A stretch of DNA of 64,000 nt from NCBI GenBank assembly GCA_947475735.1, contig CANJLQ010000002.1:1-64000 (forward strand), read 5' to 3'. Under the pieces are notes generated by a model, which did no database searches, was not told the origin of the DNA, and saw nothing but the letters and a program-made list of their open reading frames with translations. Origin of the DNA: Caulobacteraceae bacterium. GTDB lineage: Bacteria; Pseudomonadota; Alphaproteobacteria; Caulobacterales; Caulobacteraceae. Positions 26,754 through 36,093 of the stretch are shown piece by piece. Each line of letters opens with the position of its first letter. The first letter of the stretch is position 1. The position numbers were made by a program, and so were the translations under genes.

Positions 26754-27632
26754 TCAGGCGATGCGCCGCACCAGCTTGCCGTAGTCCTCCATCAGACCCA
26801 GACTGATGTCACCCGGGGTGAAGGTGTATTCGCCGATCAGCTGGACCGGGGTGACCTCGGCGGCCGAGCCGGTCAGGAAGCATTCGCTGAAGGTCGACAG
26901 CTCCTCCGGCCGGATGTGACGCACCACGACCTCGATGCCCTTGGCGCGAGCCAGGTCGATCACGGTCTGGCGGGTGATGCCGTTCAGGATGTGGGTCACG
27001 TCGGGGGTGTGGATCACCCCGTCCTGCACGAAGAAGACGTTGGCCCCGGTCGCTTCGGCCACATAGCCGCGCCAGTCCAGCATCATGGCGTCCGAGAAGC
27101 CGCGCCGTTCGGCCGCGTTCTTGGACATGGTGCAGATCATGTAGAGGCCCGCCGCCTTGGCGGTCGTCGGCGCGGTCGCGGGGTCGGGACGGCGCCACTT
27201 GGCCCACTCCAGACGGATGCCCTTCTTCTTGACCTCGGGGTCGAAATAGCTGGGCCAGTCCCACACGGCGATCGCCACGTGCACCTTGTTGTTCAGGGCC
27301 GAGACGGAGGTCTGTTCGGGCCCGAGGTAGGCGACGGGACGGACGTAGGCGTCCTCCATGCCCATCTTCGCGCAGGTGTCGCGGCAGGCCTGGTCGATCT
27401 CGGCGACGCTGTACGGCAGGGTGAAGTCCAGCAGTTCGGCCGATCGGACCAGACGCTCGGAATGCTCTGTCAGCTTGAAGATTTCCCCGCCATACATACG
27501 CTCCCCTTCGAAGACCGACGAGCCGTAGTGGAGGGCATGGGTCAGAACGTGCGTTTTCGCTTCCCGCCAGGGCACGAATTCACCGTCCATCCAGATCCAG
27601 CCGTCACGATCGTCGAAAGGAACCAAGGCCAT
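26754..27632 (-). CDS. ilvE: Branched-chain amino acid aminotransferase
   Basis: 292 residues with the class IV PLP fold: MDGEFVPWREAKTHVLTHAL and HYGSSVFEGERMY near the N-terminus, catalytic Lys159 in TAKAAGLY, EATGANVFFV and NGITRQTVIDLA as the phosphate-binding region. It makes and degrades Val, Leu and Ile. It is divergent from the two-component operon with 88 bases between starts. Confidence 0.93.
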   Translation of the reverse strand: MALVPFDDRDGWIWMDGEFVPWREAKTHVLTHALHYGSSVFEGERMYGGEIFKLTEHSERLVRSAELLDFTLPYSVAEIDQACRDTCAKMGMEDAYVRPVAYLGPEQTSVSALNNKVHVAIAVWDWPSYFDPEVKKKGIRLEWAKWRRPDPATAPTTAKAAGLYMICTMSKNAAERRGFSDAMMLDWRGYVAEATGANVFFVQDGVIHTPDVTHILNGITRQTVIDLARAKGIEVVVRHIRPEELSTFSECFLTGSAAEVTPVQLIGEYTFTPGDISLGLMEDYGKLVRRIA

Positions 27633-27720
27633 TGAACAACGTCTCCTGCGTAGATTTCTCGGTTAGACCTTTCCGAACGCCTCAGGTCAACGGCGCGCGC
27701 GGTCGATTCGGAGCGGGCGC

Positions 27721-28437
27721 ATGAGCAATCGGTCCGGACCCGTGGCCGGCGCGGGAGTCGGCCGCCACCTTCTGATCGTCGACGACGACGACCGGATCCG
27801 CGAACTGCTGAAGGAGTTCCTGGCGCGCGAGGGCTATCGCGTGACGGGGGCCGCGCATGCCGCCGCAGCGCGGCGTCTGATGGAGCTGATCGAGTTCGAC
27901 CTAGTCGTTCTCGACGTCATGATGCCCGGCGAGAGCGGGCTGGAGCTGACCAGCTGGGTTCGCAATAAGGCGCAGCTGTCGCGGACGCCCGTGCTGCTGC
28001 TGACCGCGCGGGGCGACCCGGCCGACCGGATCGAGGGCCTGTCGCGAGGTGCCGACGATTATATGTCCAAGCCGTTCGAACCGCGGGAGCTGGCCCTGCG
28101 GATCGACGCCATCCTGAGGCGGACGGGCGTGAAGCCGATCATGCCGCGCGAGATCAAGCTGGGCCCGGCCCTGTTCGACCTGGAGCGGCTGGAGCTGACG
28201 CGCGACGGGGCGCCGATGCGACTGACGGAGGCCGAGGCGCAGCTGCTGAAGACCCTGGCCCTGAACGCCCACGCGCCGGTCGAGCGCATGGATCTGTCGC
28301 CGGATACCGCCGACATCACCGGCCGCGCGGTCGACGTCCAGGTGACACGCCTGCGCCGCAAGCTGGAGGTCGACCCGAAGAACCCGCGGTATCTGCAGAC
28401 CGTGCGCGGCATCGGCTACATGCTGGCCCCGGACTGA
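27721..28437 (+). CDS. OmpR-family response regulator
   Basis: 238 residues. The receiver domain has VDDDDRIRE, phosphoacceptor Asp65 in VVLDVMMPGESG, LTARGD and SKPFEPREL; the C-terminal winged helix ends LRRKLEVDPKNPRYLQTVRG. It controls transcription, partnered with the kinase that starts one base inside its stop codon (TGATG). In related bacteria such a pair is often next to a MarR-type gene and ilvE; here no MarR gene lies between. Target genes unknown. Confidence 0.9.
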   Translation: MSNRSGPVAGAGVGRHLLIVDDDDRIRELLKEFLAREGYRVTGAAHAAAARRLMELIEFDLVVLDVMMPGESGLELTSWVRNKAQLSRTPVLLLTARGDPADRIEGLSRGADDYMSKPFEPRELALRIDAILRRTGVKPIMPREIKLGPALFDLERLELTRDGAPMRLTEAEAQLLKTLALNAHAPVERMDLSPDTADITGRAVDVQVTRLRRKLEVDPKNPRYLQTVRGIGYMLAPD

Positions 28438-29780
28438 TGCGTCTGCTTCCCTTCCCTGTCCTCGCGCGGGTGCTGAAGCGCCGGCTGCCGACGACGCTGT
28501 GGGGGCGGTCGCTGCTGATCATCGTCCTGCCGATCCTGATCATGCAGGGGGCGGTGACCTGGGCCTTTTTCGACATGCACTGGCAGACGGTGACGTCGCG
28601 CCTGTCCGAAGGTCTGGCGGGCGAGGTGGCCTGGGCGGCCGAGAGCTATCGCGACGACCCCTCGGCGGCGAATCTGGCGCGGATCGCCGACCAGGCCGAG
28701 CGGTCAATGCAATTGTCGGTGGCGCTGAGGCCGGGCGCGACCCTGCCCGCCGAGCAGCGACGTGGTCCGATCGGCGTGGTGGACCGGACGGTGGAGGCGG
28801 CTCTGGCCGGGCGGCTGGATCAGCCCTTCTGGTTCGATACAACCCGCTATCCCGCCTATATCGACATCCAGGTTCAGCAGAGGGACGGCGTCCTGCGGAT
28901 CATCGCGCCGCGCGAGCGGGCGGTGGCGACCCAGGCGCACATCTTCGTCCTGTGGCTGACGCTGGCGACGGCCCTCTTGATGGGAGTGGCCATCCTGTTC
29001 ATTCGCAATCAGGTCCGTGCCATCGAGCGGCTCGCCGAGGCCGCCGAGGCCTTCGGTCGTGGTGAGGTCACCCGGCCGTTCAAACCTCATGGCGCGCGCG
29101 AGGTGCGTCAGGCCGCGACGGCCTTCCTGGCCATGCGCGACCGGATCCAGCGCCACATCGACCAACGAACGGCCCTGCTGGCCTCGGTCAGCCACGACCT
29201 GCGAACGCCCCTGACCCGGCTGCGGCTGGAGCTGGCGCTTGCACCCCCGTTCAAGCGGCAGTCGGCCATGAAGAGCGACCTGGACGAGATGGAGCACATG
29301 ATCGACGAATACCTGGCCTTCGCGCGCGGCGAGGCCGGGGAGACGCCCCAATCCATCGATATCGCGTCGCTGCTGAAGGCGGCCGGCGAAGATGTCAAGC
29401 GCGCGGGGGCCGAGGTCGAGATCACCGCTCCGGCTCGGCTGACGGCCTCGCTGCGGCCTCTGGCGTTCAAGCGAGCCCTGAACAATCTGGCCGGAAACGC
29501 CGCCGCTCATGGCGAACATGTTCGACTGTCGGCCCGCGCCCTGGCCTCGGGCGGCCTGGAGATCGCGGTCGAGGACGACGGCCCCGGCATTCCCGACGAG
29601 ATGCACGAGGAGGCTTTCCGCCCCTTCAGCCGGCTGGACGAGAGCCGCAACCAGAACCGCAAGGGCGTGGGCCTGGGTCTGGCCATCGCGCGTGATGTGG
29701 CCCGCAGCCACGGCGGCGACATCACCCTTGCACGCAGCGACCTGGGAGGCCTGCGCGCCTTGATCCGACTGCCGGGCTAG
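28437..29780 (+). CDS. EnvZ-type sensor histidine kinase
   Basis: 447 residues: a membrane helix near 22-45, a periplasmic segment (about 50-165), a second helix (about 170-192), HAMP-like region, HisKA with His253 in SVSHDLRTPLTRLRLEL, and an ATPase domain with NLAGNAAAHG, EDDGPGIP and GVGLGLAIARDVARSHGG. It should phosphorylate the preceding regulator. The sensory domain gives no ligand clue. Confidence 0.92.
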   Translation: MRLLPFPVLARVLKRRLPTTLWGRSLLIIVLPILIMQGAVTWAFFDMHWQTVTSRLSEGLAGEVAWAAESYRDDPSAANLARIADQAERSMQLSVALRPGATLPAEQRRGPIGVVDRTVEAALAGRLDQPFWFDTTRYPAYIDIQVQQRDGVLRIIAPRERAVATQAHIFVLWLTLATALLMGVAILFIRNQVRAIERLAEAAEAFGRGEVTRPFKPHGAREVRQAATAFLAMRDRIQRHIDQRTALLASVSHDLRTPLTRLRLELALAPPFKRQSAMKSDLDEMEHMIDEYLAFARGEAGETPQSIDIASLLKAAGEDVKRAGAEVEITAPARLTASLRPLAFKRALNNLAGNAAAHGEHVRLSARALASGGLEIAVEDDGPGIPDEMHEEAFRPFSRLDESRNQNRKGVGLGLAIARDVARSHGGDITLARSDLGGLRALIRLPG

Positions 29781-29837
29781 CGAACCGGGCCCGGAGCGCG
29801 CATCTTGGCTCCGACAGGGAAACATCGGAGGTTCATC

Positions 29838-30329
29838 ATGCGCCGTCTCGCCTTTCTCGCCCCCCTCGCCCTCATCGCCGGTCTGGCCGCGCCCGCCGTG
29901 GCGCAGGAGCCCCGCGTCACTGTCATGGTCGGTGGTGACCTGGTGGAGGAGGCCGAAGACCTGGGTCAGCGCGACGTCGATCTGCAACTGGAGCGACTGC
30001 AGCGCGTGGTCACCCGAGAACTGGCCGAGAGCGGCGCTCTGAACGGGGCCCAGGTCAATCTGGTCGTGACCGACCTCAAACCGAACCGCCCGACCTTCCA
30101 GCAGGCTGCGGATCGGCCGGGTCTGTCGGTGTTCGACAGCCTCTCGATCGGTGGCGCGACCATCGAGGGCGAGGTGGTGACGGCGGACGGACAGCGCCTG
30201 CCCGTTCGCTACTCGCGCTATTCGACCTCTCTGGCGGACGTCTACGGGTTCTCGACGTGGCAGGACGCCGACCGGGCCTATGACCGGCTGGCCGCCAACT
30301 TGGTCTCAGGTCGGCTGGTCGTCCGCTAG
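29838..30329 (+). CDS. Secreted protein of unknown function
   Basis: 163 residues from MRRLAFLAPLALIAGLAAPA, with signal cleavage likely after AVAQ, and a GGAGG ribosome binding site at 29827. The mature part (VTVMVGGDLVEEAEDLGQRD and a C-terminal GFSTWQDADRAYDRLAANLV) has no motif I recognise. It is periplasmic by prediction. The last 24 bases overlap the convergent proC. Confidence 0.7.
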   Translation: MRRLAFLAPLALIAGLAAPAVAQEPRVTVMVGGDLVEEAEDLGQRDVDLQLERLQRVVTRELAESGALNGAQVNLVVTDLKPNRPTFQQAADRPGLSVFDSLSIGGATIEGEVVTADGQRLPVRYSRYSTSLADVYGFSTWQDADRAYDRLAANLVSGRLVVR

Positions 30330-31046
30330 GGACCGGGCGCGCGCCACGGCGGCGTCGACCGCCGCGCGCGCGACGCCGTCCAGGTGGGCCTCGCCCATCG
30401 CGTCCAATCCGGCGCGGGTCGTGCCGCCGGGCGACGCGATTCGAGCGATCAGATCGTCGATGGACGCCGGTGTCGCCACCCCCGATCCTGCTGACCGCAA
30501 CGCGCCCCGCGCCAGGCGCTCGGCCGCGTCCGGAGCGAGACCCGCCTCCGCCCCGGCCCGCGCCAAGGCCCGGGCCAGGGCGAGGAAGAAGGCGGGGGCA
30601 GAACCGGCGACGGCGGTGGCGGCATCCAGTTGCGCCTCTTCGGCCAGATCGACCGTGTCGGCGACCGGGTGGAACAGCGCGTGCCCGACGGCGCGCGCCG
30701 CCGGGTCGGCGGACCACACGGCCGCCACGCCCTGGGCCTGAGCGACGGCTGTCGTCGGCATGACCCGGACCACCGGCCTGTGCCCCAGCGCGGCCGCAAG
30801 ATCAGCGGCGCGGACGCCCGCCATGACCGACACGATCACCGCATCCGCCGGCACGCTGTCAATCATAGGAGCCAGGGCCGCGCGCCAGGACGCCGGCTTC
30901 ACGGCGATGACGAGGGCCTGGGTGTCTCCCGGACAGATCGGTGGATCTGCGCGGGTCAGGATCGTGGGGGTCGCGGCTCCGGTCAGCCGCCAGCCCTCGG
31001 CCAGCGCCGAGCCGAGCCGACCGTGGCCGAGGAGGGTCACCTGCAT
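30306..31046 (-). CDS. proC: Pyrroline-5-carboxylate reductase
   Basis: 246 residues, a little short for the family. N-terminal Rossmann motif VTLLGHGRLGSALAEGW, then VIAVKP, VSVMAG, VRVMPTTA, and the C-terminal signature GSAPAFFLALARAL followed by IASPGGTTRAGLDAM. It reduces P5C to proline with NAD(P)H. It is downstream of the YbjN-type gene with 7 bases between, probably in one operon. Confidence 0.92.
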   Translation of the reverse strand: MQVTLLGHGRLGSALAEGWRLTGAATPTILTRADPPICPGDTQALVIAVKPASWRAALAPMIDSVPADAVIVSVMAGVRAADLAAALGHRPVVRVMPTTAVAQAQGVAAVWSADPAARAVGHALFHPVADTVDLAEEAQLDAATAVAGSAPAFFLALARALARAGAEAGLAPDAAERLARGALRSAGSGVATPASIDDLIARIASPGGTTRAGLDAMGEAHLDGVARAAVDAAVARARSLADDQPT

Positions 31047-31053
31047 GAAGGCC

Positions 31054-31554
31054 TCAGGCCGTGCCGACGGTCTCGAACAGGCAGCTGTCGATCGCGTCCT
31101 GGGGCTTCTTGTGGCCGCGGATCATGAAGTCGAAGGCCGGATAGTAGCGATCCGCCGCCTCGACCGCCGCGTCGATCATCGAGGCCGCCTGGGCCAGGGT
31201 CGGGCGCTCGCCGTGCGGCAGGGCCAGGGAGTGGCGGAAGACGATCTCGCCGTCCTCGGCCCAGACCTCGAAATGGCCCATCCAGGTGCGCTGGTTGACC
31301 ATCGACACCAGCTCATAGGCGGCGTTGCGGCGACCCTTGGTCGCGCGCAGATCCAGGGCGCAGCACAACTGCAGGCAGTCGCCCTCGGGACGCCAGGCGA
31401 ACCACAGCTCGTAGTCCTTCCAGTCGCCGGCCAGGGCGAAGGCCAGGTCGCCGTCATCGGTGCGGTCAAACGGCAGGTTTTCGGCGTTCAGAACGTGCTC
31501 GACCACGTCCAGCGGATCGTAGGGGACGTCGACGTCTTGTCCGACAGCATCCAT
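31054..31554 (-). CDS. YbjN-domain protein
   Basis: 166 residues: PLDVVEHVLNAENLPFDRTD, DYELWFAWRPEGDCLQLCCA, AAYELVSMVNQRTWMGHFEV, FRHSLALPHGE. This is the YbjN fold, often linked to type III secretion chaperones or stress responses in distribution, but without known role here. It precedes proC on the same strand, as is common in alphaproteobacteria. Confidence 0.85.
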   Translation of the reverse strand: MDAVGQDVDVPYDPLDVVEHVLNAENLPFDRTDDGDLAFALAGDWKDYELWFAWRPEGDCLQLCCALDLRATKGRRNAAYELVSMVNQRTWMGHFEVWAEDGEIVFRHSLALPHGERPTLAQAASMIDAAVEAADRYYPAFDFMIRGHKKPQDAIDSCLFETVGTA

Positions 31555-31631
31555 GGGAACTCAGGTCTCGCGGGGGGCGGGGCGCGACTCATGCGCCATG
31601 AGGAGACGGTAGGCGCGTTCGCGGATTCGGC

Positions 31632-31922
31632 TCAACCGGCTGCGTCCGGAAGGTGAGTTCCATCCGTGGACGTTCCCGTTTTCGGCGTTTTGGCCTTGGC
31701 GGTGGCCGCTTTTTGCAGCTCGGCGACCTCGGCGCGAAGGGCGGTGATCTGCGCCTTCAGCACGTCGAACTCGTCGCGACGGACCAGGTCCATCTCGGCG
31801 ACCAGCCGATCGGACTGCGAGCGGAAGGCCGCCTTTGCCTCCTCGCCGGCGGCCTGGGCCAGACCCATGGCGCTGGTCGACAGCTTGGCGAATTCGTCGA
31901 GGATGGGATTGCGCGTCTGCAT
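31632..31922 (-). CDS. UbiK-type accessory factor (BMFP family)
   Basis: 96 residues. MQTRNPILDEFAKLSTSAMG and LVRRDEFDVLKAQITALRAE are typical of the short coiled-coil family including UbiK, which helps aerobic ubiquinone synthesis and can bind membranes. The C-terminus is an Ala/Lys-rich tail. It is divergent from lgt, with 176 bases in between that hold no gene. Confidence 0.85.
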   Translation of the reverse strand: MQTRNPILDEFAKLSTSAMGLAQAAGEEAKAAFRSQSDRLVAEMDLVRRDEFDVLKAQITALRAEVAELQKAATAKAKTPKTGTSTDGTHLPDAAG

Positions 31923-32098
31923 CGGATGCTCCGGCCCGCGGCGGCGAGCGTCGTTAAGGGAGGGTTGCCTGATATGGTGAACGAAGCCTTATCCGCCCAC
32001 CCCCTGTCTAAGGCCAATCAGGGCTGAATCGTGTCACGCTCGCGTGACGTGGCGACGCTTGCTAAGGGGCAGGTCCGAACGCTTCAGGAGCGCCGCGC

Positions 32099-32974
32099 GT
32101 GACATTTCCCGAGTTCGACCCGGTCTTGATCCAGCTGGGTCCGCTGCCCATCCGTTGGTACGCCCTGGCCTATGTCGCCGGCATCGTGCTGGGCTGGATC
32201 TATGCCGCGCGCATCCTGAAGGCCGAGCGCGTCTGGGCCCCCGCCCGCGCGCCGATCACGCCCGTGCAGCTGGATGATCTGGTGCTGTGGATCACGCTGG
32301 GCATCATCCTGGGCGGCCGGTTCGGCTATGCGTTGTTCTACAAGCCCGTGATCTTCGCCCAACTGTTCACCGGCGACAGCTGGGGCGAGCGACTGGAGCT
32401 GTTCCAGCTCTGGACCGGCGGCATGTCCTTCCACGGCGGGTTCCTGGGCGTCGTCCTGGCTGTCGCCTGGTTCGGCCGCAAGCACGGGGCCAATCTGCTG
32501 AGCCTCGGCGACGCCATCGCGCCGGTGGTGCCTCTTGGCCTGTTCTTCGGGCGGATCGCGAACTTCATCAACGGCGAGCTGTGGGGCCGGGTCACCGATG
32601 CGCCCTGGGCCATCCGGTTTTGCAACGCCCAGATCGAGCGGGTCTACGGCTTCTGCCCCGCCGGCAACGAACCCCGCCACCCCAGCCAGCTTTATGAGGC
32701 CGGACTGGAGGGCATCGTCCTGTTCGCCGTGCTGTGGCTCGCGGTCTGGAAGTGGAAACTGCTGACCAAGCCCGGCTATGTGATGGGTCTCTTCCTGGTC
32801 GGCTATGGCCTCAGTCGCGCCATCGTCGAGACCGTGCGAGAGCCCGACAGCCACATGCCCGAGGCCCTGCAAGGGGTCGTGACCATGGGGATGCTGCTGT
32901 CGATCCCCATGATCATCGTCGGGACCTGGCTGATCTGGCGCGCACGCAACCGTCCGCCGGTCGCGACCGCCTGA
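32099..32974 (+). CDS. lgt: Prolipoprotein diacylglyceryl transferase
   Basis: 291 residues, GTG start, with a CAGGAG site nine bases upstream. Seven or so membrane helices; Lgt segments include RWYALAYVAGI, GRFGYALFY, GGMSFHGGFLG and the signature GRIANFINGELWGR. It transfers diacylglycerol from phosphatidylglycerol to the lipobox Cys of pro-lipoproteins at the inner membrane, the first step for the many lipoproteins in this window. Next genes follow in the same direction. Confidence 0.95.
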   Translation: MTFPEFDPVLIQLGPLPIRWYALAYVAGIVLGWIYAARILKAERVWAPARAPITPVQLDDLVLWITLGIILGGRFGYALFYKPVIFAQLFTGDSWGERLELFQLWTGGMSFHGGFLGVVLAVAWFGRKHGANLLSLGDAIAPVVPLGLFFGRIANFINGELWGRVTDAPWAIRFCNAQIERVYGFCPAGNEPRHPSQLYEAGLEGIVLFAVLWLAVWKWKLLTKPGYVMGLFLVGYGLSRAIVETVREPDSHMPEALQGVVTMGMLLSIPMIIVGTWLIWRARNRPPVATA

Positions 32975-32978
32975 TCCG

Positions 32979-34061
32979 ATGACCGACGGGTCCCTGAAGG
33001 CGAGGCTGGCCCGCGAGATCGCCCTGACCGGCCCGATGACGGTGGCGGACTATGTCACCCGCTGTCTGCACGACCCTCAAGGCGGCTACTATGCCACGCG
33101 ACCCGATCTGGGCGAGGCGGGCGACTTCGTCACCGCGCCCCTGGTCAGCCAGATGTTCGGCGAGCTGATCGGGCTGTGGGCGGTGGAGGTCTGGCAGAGG
33201 CTGGGCGCTCCCGAGCGGGTGCGGCTGGTGGAGGTCGGGCCCGGCGACGGGACGCTGATGGCCGACGCCCTGAGGGCCGCGCGCCTCGCCCCCGACTTCC
33301 TGTCGGCGGCTGAACTGATCCTGATCGAGCCCAGCCGCCCGCTGCGAGACGCGCAGGCGAGGCGGCTGGCCGAGGTGGATCCCCCTCCCCGCTGGGTCTC
33401 GTCGCTGGCGGCCATCGAGCGCGACGCGCCCGTCATCCTGATCGCCAACGAGGTGCTGGACTGCATGCCCGCGCGTCAGTTCGTGTGCACCGAGGCGGGC
33501 TGGGCCGAGCGGCGGGTGGGCGTATCCGATGAGGGCGGCCTTCTGTTCGGCCTGACCGCCCTCACGGGGGGCTTTGTCAGACCCGGCTTCGACGTCGCGC
33601 AGGGAGAGCTGTTCGAGATATCCGAACAGCAAGCGGCCTTCGGGCGCGATCTGGCGGGACTGATGGCCGAGACTTCTGGCGCCGCCCTGCTGATCGACTA
33701 TGGCCGAGACAGGCCGGGCCCGGGCGATACCCTCCAGGCTCTAAGACGGCACGCGAAGGTCGATCCGCTGGTGGAGCCGGGCCAGGCCGACGTGACCCAG
33801 TGGGCCGACTTTCCCGCCGTTCTGGAGGCGGCCGTCCAGGCCGGCGCGGACGTGACGGGCTGCGTCGGCCAGGGCGAGTTCCTGCGACGCCTCGGCATCC
33901 AGGCCCGCGCCGACCGGTTGATGTCCGCCCGACCGGACGCCGCAGAGGTGATCCGCAGGCAACTGACGCGACTGACGGCCGACGACCAGATGGGCACACT
34001 GTTCAAGGCGGCCGCGATCTTCTCGCCCCGCAGCCTTGCCGTTCCGGGATTCGAGACATGA
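32979..34061 (+). CDS. MidA-type SAM-dependent methyltransferase (NDUFAF7-like)
   Basis: 360 residues with MTVADYVTRCLHDPQGGYYA, GDFVTAPLVSQMFGELIGLW, the SAM-binding VEVGPGDGTLM, and LIANEVLDCMPARQFV, a pattern of the DUF185/MidA family. In mitochondria the homologue methylates an Arg in complex I; bacterial targets are not settled. It lies four bases after lgt and overlaps pgeF by ATGA. Confidence 0.9.
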   Translation: MTDGSLKARLAREIALTGPMTVADYVTRCLHDPQGGYYATRPDLGEAGDFVTAPLVSQMFGELIGLWAVEVWQRLGAPERVRLVEVGPGDGTLMADALRAARLAPDFLSAAELILIEPSRPLRDAQARRLAEVDPPPRWVSSLAAIERDAPVILIANEVLDCMPARQFVCTEAGWAERRVGVSDEGGLLFGLTALTGGFVRPGFDVAQGELFEISEQQAAFGRDLAGLMAETSGAALLIDYGRDRPGPGDTLQALRRHAKVDPLVEPGQADVTQWADFPAVLEAAVQAGADVTGCVGQGEFLRRLGIQARADRLMSARPDAAEVIRRQLTRLTADDQMGTLFKAAAIFSPRSLAVPGFET

Positions 34062-34840
34062 GCGACCCAGACCTGCCACAGCCGATCACCCATCCGCTGC
34101 TGAGCCTCGCGGGCGTTCGCCACGGCTTCTTCACCCGCCGGGGCGGCGTTTCGACGGGCCTGTTCGAGGGATTGAACACCGGTCTCGGCTCCAGCGACGA
34201 TCCGGCCGCCGTGGCCGAGAACCGGCGACGGGTGGCGGCGGCCATGGGCGGCGCGCCCGACGATCTGGCCGCCTGCTATCAGATCCACTCCAGCCTGACC
34301 CGGGTCGCCGAGGGCCCCTGGCGCGGAGACCGGCCCGAGGGCGACGCCGTGGCGACCCGGACCCCCGGCGTGATCTGCGCCGTCCTGACCGCGGACTGCG
34401 CGCCCGTGCTGCTGGCCGATGCCGAGGCCGGAGTGGTCGCGGCGGTTCACGCCGGCTGGAAGGGAGCCCTGGGCGGCGTCATCCACAGCGCCGTCGCGGC
34501 CATGGAAGCCCTGGGAGCCCGGCCGGCCCGCATGGCCGCCGTCGTCGGCCCCTGCATCGCTCAGGCCAGCTATGAGGTCGGAGCGGACTTCCAGGACCGG
34601 TTCGACCATCACGACCCCGGCTCCGGCCGGTTCTTCGAGCCGGGCGAGACGCGGCACAAGCGCCGCTTCGATCTGGCGGGCTTCGTCCTGTGGCGCCTGG
34701 AACAAGCCGGGGTCGCCGACGCCGCCTGGACGGGCCACGACACCTGTGTCGACGAGGGCGCCTTCTACTCGAACCGTCGAGCGCTGCTCAGGACGGAGCC
34801 GGACTTCGGACGGCTGATGTCGGCGATCCGCCTGGGGTGA
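34058..34840 (+). CDS. pgeF: Peptidoglycan editing factor (laccase-domain, PgeF/YfiH)
   Basis: 260 residues. Family motifs: GFFTRRGGVSTGLFEGLN, CYQIHSS, LTADCAPVLL (metal Cys), VAAVHAGWKGALGG (His), VVGPCIAQASYEVG and CVDEGAFYSNRR. It removes wrong amino acids from muropeptides. The start overlaps the methyltransferase stop, and the last 53 bases overlap the convergent acyltransferase gene. Confidence 0.93.
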   Translation: MSDPDLPQPITHPLLSLAGVRHGFFTRRGGVSTGLFEGLNTGLGSSDDPAAVAENRRRVAAAMGGAPDDLAACYQIHSSLTRVAEGPWRGDRPEGDAVATRTPGVICAVLTADCAPVLLADAEAGVVAAVHAGWKGALGGVIHSAVAAMEALGARPARMAAVVGPCIAQASYEVGADFQDRFDHHDPGSGRFFEPGETRHKRRFDLAGFVLWRLEQAGVADAAWTGHDTCVDEGAFYSNRRALLRTEPDFGRLMSAIRLG

Positions 34841-36011
34841 ACCCGGGCGCCCGGCGCTCCTGGAGGATCCACCGTCGCGCCGGGCCTTCCAGATAGCGAT
34901 GGCTGAGAAGCGCCGAGGCCAGGGTCGCGCCAAAGAAGACGAGCGCCCCGATCATGGTGCGCTGCCCGGCCCCGTCGAACAGCCACAGCAGAGGAAAGTG
35001 GTAGACGTAGATGCCGAAGGAGATGCTGCCCAGCTTCACGAGACTGGGGGCGCTAAGCACCTGGACCCAGGGGCTTCGGGTCAGAATGAGAAGCAGAAGG
35101 ACCGCGCCCCCTGAGACCCCGAGGCCGTAGACCAGAAGCTGGCCCGTGAGCAGTTCGGGCTTCGCCACGAAGGCGTCGGTGAGGAAGTCCTTGCCCGGCA
35201 TCGGTCGCTGAAGGTTCTGGACGATCACGCAAACGACTGCGAGCACGACCAGAACCAGTGGCCCGAGCACCCCCAGGCGGCGCGCCTGGACCGTGTCCCT
35301 GAGCGCGATCAGGCGCGTTTCGGCCAGGGCGATCAGCGCGCCCGCCGCGAAGGCGTCGAGGTGATTGGTGGGCAGCATGTAGATCGCCGTCGCGATGGCC
35401 CCGGCCGACCAGCCGAACCCGTCCAGTGTCAGATGGGTCGCGACCCGAACCACAGGCGTGGCCGCGATCACGCCGACCAGGACGAACCCCAGTCGCCTGC
35501 GGCTGAGGCAGAAGAAGGCGATCGGAAACAGCAGATAGAACTGTTCCTCGGCCGACAGGCTCCAGAGATGGCCGAACAGACGCGTCTGTTCGTAATCCGG
35601 CAGGGTGCGAAAGACATTGTAGGTCCCGCTCAGCAGCCACGGGACATCGGCGAGGAAGCGCAATTGCTCGGTCCGGCCGTCCAGGCCCGCCTGACCCACG
35701 AGGACTGCGACGCCCGCTGCGATGATGAACACATAGACCGGCAGGATCCTGGCCGCGCGCGAACGATAGAACCGTCTGAGCCGCGCATGGACTCCCGCGA
35801 TCACCTCGCCCCGCATCAGGGACCGGGTGATCAGAAAGCCGGACAGCACGAAAAAGACCCAGACGCCGAGCCACCCGCACCACAGCCAGCCCATGTGGAA
35901 CAGGACCACGGCGATGGCCGTGAGCCCGCGAAGGCCCTGGACCTCCGGGATGATCGATGCGCTGACCCCCGCCGTCACGCCTGCCCTCCCCGCGTGTGTG
36001 GCGGGCATCAA
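34788..36011 (-). CDS. Acyltransferase family 3 membrane protein (OafA/NodX-like)
   Basis: 407 residues with about ten membrane helices. The acyltransferase-3 motifs IPEVQGLRGLTAIAVVLFH near residue 25 (key His in LFHMGW), GVWVFFVLSGFLITRSL, RRFYRSRAARILPVY and LWSLSAEEQFYLLFP are all present. Members transfer acetyl or similar groups to sugars of the envelope (O-antigen, exopolysaccharide, peptidoglycan). No sugar gene cluster is adjacent, so the acceptor is unknown. Overlaps the end of pgeF. Confidence 0.9.
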   Translation of the reverse strand: MMPATHAGRAGVTAGVSASIIPEVQGLRGLTAIAVVLFHMGWLWCGWLGVWVFFVLSGFLITRSLMRGEVIAGVHARLRRFYRSRAARILPVYVFIIAAGVAVLVGQAGLDGRTEQLRFLADVPWLLSGTYNVFRTLPDYEQTRLFGHLWSLSAEEQFYLLFPIAFFCLSRRRLGFVLVGVIAATPVVRVATHLTLDGFGWSAGAIATAIYMLPTNHLDAFAAGALIALAETRLIALRDTVQARRLGVLGPLVLVVLAVVCVIVQNLQRPMPGKDFLTDAFVAKPELLTGQLLVYGLGVSGGAVLLLLILTRSPWVQVLSAPSLVKLGSISFGIYVYHFPLLWLFDGAGQRTMIGALVFFGATLASALLSHRYLEGPARRWILQERRAPGFTPGGSPTSAVRSPAPS

Positions 36012-36093
36012 GACTCAACTTTGGCGGTGACGCGAGTCGAAGTTCGCAACCCGGCGCGTCACTCTTTGCGAGATCGCCGGCGCGGTGGAGCGA